A program made the position numbers and the translations under genes. A DNA stretch of 52,771 nucleotides from Propionibacterium acidifaciens DSM 21887 (GTDB taxonomy: Bacteria; Actinomycetota; Actinomycetes; Propionibacteriales; Propionibacteriaceae). The notes under the pieces are model-generated. The model made no database searches. It saw nothing but the letters and a program-made list of their open reading frames with translations, and was not told the origin of the DNA. Location of the stretch: the NCBI RefSeq assembly GCF_000426605.1, contig NZ_AUFR01000020.1, forward strand, positions 1 through 52,771, written 5' to 3'. Positions 50,145 through 52,771 of the stretch are shown one piece after another (the stretch's first letter is position 1; each line of letters begins with the position of its first letter).

Positions 50145-52055
50145 GTGTGCGGTTTCATGACGTTCATCTCCACCGACGCCCTGCGCACCGAGCGCGTCGA
50201 CCAGGTGCGGGCGGGGATGGCCCTCCAGCGGCACCGCGGCCCCGACGACACCGAGATCTGGCACGACGACCGCGCGGCGCTGGGCTTCAACCGCCTGTCG
50301 ATCATCGACATCGAGAACTCCGGCCAGCCGCTGCGCTGGGGCCCGCCCGAGGACCCCGACCGCTACTGGATGGTCTTCAACGGCGAGATCTACAACTACC
50401 TCGAGCTGCGCGCCGAGCTGGCCTCCTCCGACGGCGCCGTCTTCCACACCGAGGGCGACGGCGAGGCCATCGTCGCCGGCTACCACTACCACGGGGCCGA
50501 CTGGGTGCAGAGGCTGCGCGGCATGTTCGCCTTCGTCATCTGGGACGCCCGCGAGCAGCGGGCCTTCGGCGCCCGCGACTGGTTCGGCATCAAGCCGCTC
50601 TACACCACCGCGACGCCGGACGGCGTGGCGTTCAGCTCCGAGGCCAAGAGCCTGCGCGAGCTCACCGGCGCGGCACGGGTGAGCGCCCGCGCGCTCCAGC
50701 ACTACCTCGTCCTCCAGTACGTCCCCGAACCCGAGTCGATGGACGCCGGGCTCACGAGGATCGAGTCCGGCTGCTCGTTCACCGTCGAGGACGGCCGCCT
50801 GGAGCAGACCCGCTACTTCCACCCGGTCTTCGACTCCCGGCCGGTCACCGGCCCCGAGTCCCAGGAGGCCCTCTACGACCGGATCGCCGCCGTCCTCGAC
50901 GACTCGGTCGCCAAGCACATGCGCGCCGACGTGACCGTCGGCTCGTTCCTGTCCGGCGGCATCGACTCGACGGCGATCGCCGCCCTGGCCAAGCGCTACA
51001 ACCCCGATCTGCTCACCTTCACCGCGGCCTTCCGGGCCGAGGGCTACTCCGAGAACGACGTCGCCGACGAGTCGGCGAGGGCCATCGGGGTGGAGCACAT
51101 CACCCGCTGGGTCACCGAGGAGGAGCTCACCCGGACGCTGCCCCTCATCATCTGGTACCTCGACGACCCGGTCGCCGACCCGGCCCTCGTGCCGCTGTAC
51201 TTCGTCGCCAACGAGGCCCGCAAGCACGTCAAGGTCGTCCTGTCGGGCGAGGGCGCGGACGAGTTCTTCGGCGGCTACACGATCTATCATGAGCCCGTCT
51301 CGCTGGCCGGCTTCGAGCATCTTCCGATGGCGCTGCGCCGCGGGCTGGGGGCGGTCAGCCGGGCGCTGCCGAACGGCATGCGGGGCAAGGACATGCTGCG
51401 CCGTGGCGCCCTGCGGCTCGAGGACCGCTACTACGGCAACGCCCGCATCTTCCGCGAGGAGCAGCTTCCGGGTCTGCTGCGCACCTACGACCCGTCGATC
51501 AGCTTCCACGACGTCACCGACCCGCTCTACGAGGCCTCCCGCTCCTGGGACCCGGTGCAGCGGATGCAGCACGTCGACCTGTTCAGCTGGCTGCGCGGCG
51601 ACATCCTCGTCAAGGCCGACAGGATGACGATGGCCAACTCGCTGGAGCTGCGCGTGCCGTTCCTCGACAAGGAGGTCTTCGAGATCGCCCGCCGCATCCC
51701 GATGAGCGAGAAGCTCGCCGGCGGCACGACGAAGTACGCCATGCGCAAGGCACTGGAGCGGATCGTCCCCGAGCACGTGCTGCACCGCCGCAAGCTCGGC
51801 TTCCCGGTGCCGACCCGCGTCTACCTCAGGGGGGACTCCTACGCCTGGGCGCGCGACATCATCGAGAGCTCCCCCACCGACGAGTTCATCGACCCGAAGG
51901 CGGCCATGAGGCTGCTGGACGAGCACCGCGCCGGCGTCGCCGACCACTCCCGCCGCGTGTGGACGATCGTCTGCTTCATGCTCTGGTACGACATCTTCGT
52001 CGCCGGCACGGTGACCCCCGAGGTGCCCCGGCCGCAGTACCCGGTGCGCCTCTGA
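50145..52055 (+). CDS. asnB: Asparagine synthase, glutamine-hydrolysing
   Basis: Protein of 636 residues. The N-terminal Ntn-type glutaminase starts with the required Cys2 (MCGFMTFIS). LQRHRGPDDTEIWHDDRAALGFNRLSIID and MVFNGEIYNYLELRAEL follow, then the glutaminase residues RDWFGIKPLYTT. The synthetase domain has the pyrophosphate loop SFLSGGIDSTAIAAL, LSGEGADEFFGGYTIY and MTMANSLELRVPFLD. The C-terminus is typical (KLGFPVPTRVYLRGD, WTIVCFMLWYDIFV). GTG 50145 is required so that Cys is residue 2. The long leader with repeats and a hairpin suggests regulation. Confidence 0.95.
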   Translation: MCGFMTFISTDALRTERVDQVRAGMALQRHRGPDDTEIWHDDRAALGFNRLSIIDIENSGQPLRWGPPEDPDRYWMVFNGEIYNYLELRAELASSDGAVFHTEGDGEAIVAGYHYHGADWVQRLRGMFAFVIWDAREQRAFGARDWFGIKPLYTTATPDGVAFSSEAKSLRELTGAARVSARALQHYLVLQYVPEPESMDAGLTRIESGCSFTVEDGRLEQTRYFHPVFDSRPVTGPESQEALYDRIAAVLDDSVAKHMRADVTVGSFLSGGIDSTAIAALAKRYNPDLLTFTAAFRAEGYSENDVADESARAIGVEHITRWVTEEELTRTLPLIIWYLDDPVADPALVPLYFVANEARKHVKVVLSGEGADEFFGGYTIYHEPVSLAGFEHLPMALRRGLGAVSRALPNGMRGKDMLRRGALRLEDRYYGNARIFREEQLPGLLRTYDPSISFHDVTDPLYEASRSWDPVQRMQHVDLFSWLRGDILVKADRMTMANSLELRVPFLDKEVFEIARRIPMSEKLAGGTTKYAMRKALERIVPEHVLHRRKLGFPVPTRVYLRGDSYAWARDIIESSPTDEFIDPKAAMRLLDEHRAGVADHSRRVWTIVCFMLWYDIFVAGTVTPEVPRPQYPVRL

Positions 52056-52462
52056 GCCCGCGCGGTCGACGCCCTCGCGCCACGGCCCCGGCCGTCCCGC
52101 GCTCCGACCCACCGTTCGCCCCCGGCCGTCCCACGCCCGGCCATCCCGCACCCCTCACCCGTCCCACGCCCCGGCCCACCGTTCCCACCTCACTTTTGTG
52201 CTCGCACCTCGGACATAACCCGGGTGCAAACCAAAAAGTGAGGTGCGAACCAATGACGGGGACGGGACGACGCGCGCCCCGGACGCGAACCGGACGAGCG
52301 GGCCGGCGGGGGCCGGGCGCCGCGGGAGCCCACGGGGCATTCGTGCGATCTTTTTCCCCGAACCGGAGAACCGGCAGCAGAACGATCCGTTCACAACAGC
52401 GGATGCCCGAAATAGCGTCGATTCCGCAACCACCCGGGAACCGTCGGAACGGAGTCGTCAAT
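52056..52462. other. Intergenic stretch before the IS, with an inverted repeat
   Basis: CACCTCACTTTT (52186-52197) and AAAAGTGAGGTG (52234-52245) form a 12-bp inverted repeat, extendable with mismatches, about 130 bases past asnB. It probably acts as a terminator. The following 200 bases hold no gene and become less GC-rich towards 52460. Confidence 0.55.
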
Positions 52463-52771
52463 GAAGCTTATTCATAGGGATGATCTAAGCTGTTGTCGAT
52501 GGTTTCGTGGAGGCGTGTCGCAGAAGACGAAGGGCGGCCTGCCCCGAGATAATTAATGCGTGACAAGAAACTATCAAGGAACAGGCCGCAGGCCCCATGC
52601 TATCACACGACTGACCCGAACCCAGATGCACGACCTGTGCCGGAGAATCCACGCGGCAACCGGCGGTGATCTGCCGTCGGCCGGTTCACGGCGGCTCGGC
52701 CCCCACCAGAGCGTCCGGCTCGTTCTGGCCAGTCTGCGTCACAATCTTGAACAGGAGCTCCTCGCTGAACT
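52463..52771 (+). mobile_element. Left end of an insertion sequence (continues past the window)
   Basis: GAAGCTTATTCATAG (52463-52477) resembles the terminal repeats of the MITE-like element at 8813-8891 (13 of 15). It is followed by a leader of about 80 bases and a transposase gene. GC content is lower than in the rest of the window. The right end and target duplication lie outside. Confidence 0.6.
52560..52771 (+). CDS. Transposase N-terminus, partial
   Basis: From GTG 52560 the frame is open to the window end (70 codons). It reads MTRNYQGTGRRPHAITRLTR, then TQMHDLCRRIHAATGGDLP and HQSVRLVLASLRHNLEQELLAEL. The last block is the start of a helix-turn-helix of the kind found at the N-terminus of IS5-like DDE transposases of actinobacteria. 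The catalytic acidic residues are downstream of the window, so the family is tentative. An ATG at 52626 is a second possible start. Confidence 0.65.
   Translation, partial: MTRNYQGTGRRPHAITRLTRTQMHDLCRRIHAATGGDLPSAGSRRLGPHQSVRLVLASLRHNLEQELLAE

Noticed and set aside
1-52771. tRNA, rRNA or CRISPR arrays
   Set aside because: No cloverleaf-like segments with tRNA box sequences, no rRNA-like stretches and no regularly spaced repeats were seen. A tRNA scan would be needed to be certain.

Overview
The window is about 52.8 kb of very GC-rich DNA (roughly 70% or more by eye) from an actinobacterium, almost certainly a member of the Propionibacteriaceae. The strongest evidence is a complete Wood-Werkman transcarboxylase operon (5S, 12S, 1.3S subunits) whose proteins read almost like the Propionibacterium freudenreichii enzyme. 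A Dcu-type C4-dicarboxylate carrier and a heme gene cluster resembling the known propionibacterial hem cluster agree with this. Genus and species cannot be fixed from the sequence alone.

Layout. 1-4114: end of glyA, a Dcu carrier, a decayed GNAT gene carrying a C14 tract, and a VanZ/RDD-like membrane protein with an inverted, partial, diverged copy of itself nearby. 4174-7289: a DUF2207 membrane protein and a zinc metallopeptidase. 7458-14287: ispF, carD, a SenX3/RegX3-type two-component system, phoU, a frameshifted EcsC/TerB-like gene and ispD. 14374-23947: a regulated polyol PTS cluster (archaeal-type triose-phosphate isomerase, class II aldolase, YjbQ, HPr, enzyme I, glucitol-type EIIC, EIIBC and EIIA, GutM, a COG4091 dehydrogenase and a SorC-type regulator). 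24242-26715: gpmA, a TetR regulator and an SDR oxidoreductase. 26982-30736: the transcarboxylase operon on the minus strand. 30906-33708: a PEP-synthase-like pseudoenzyme with a membrane tail, and rarA. 34081-36729: a glycosyltransferase-like protein and a polysaccharide pyruvyl transferase. 36726-39537: a scrapyard of broken genes (glycosyltransferase start, PIN toxin, vapBC) around one intact XRE-ImmA/IrrE protein. 39538-49626: an eight-gene heme operon, hemA-hemC-hemDE-radical SAM-hemY-hemH-hemB-hemL, on the minus strand. 50145-52055: asnB. 52463 to the end: the left end of an IS element.

How the parts work together. The transcarboxylase moves a carboxyl group from methylmalonyl-CoA to pyruvate in the propionate cycle. 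The Dcu carrier would exchange the C4-dicarboxylates of that cycle. The heme operon supplies cytochrome heme for fumarate respiration. The polyol cluster carries its own HPr and enzyme I, so it can run as a self-contained PTS, but it lacks a sorbitol-6-phosphate dehydrogenase. In its place are a COG4091 oxidoreductase, an aldolase and a TIM, which suggests an uncharacterised polyol route. It is controlled by a SorC-type protein, probably through TGCAA-N4-TTGCA sites before both transcription units.

The most unusual items are the polyol cluster, an in-frame HemD-HemE fusion, the tail-anchored PEP-synthase-like pseudoenzyme, a hybrid metal site in HemB, and a 79-bp MITE-like element whose ends match the IS at the window edge. 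Several genes carry single-base indels in homopolymers. Some of these could be assembly errors, and this is stated at each one.
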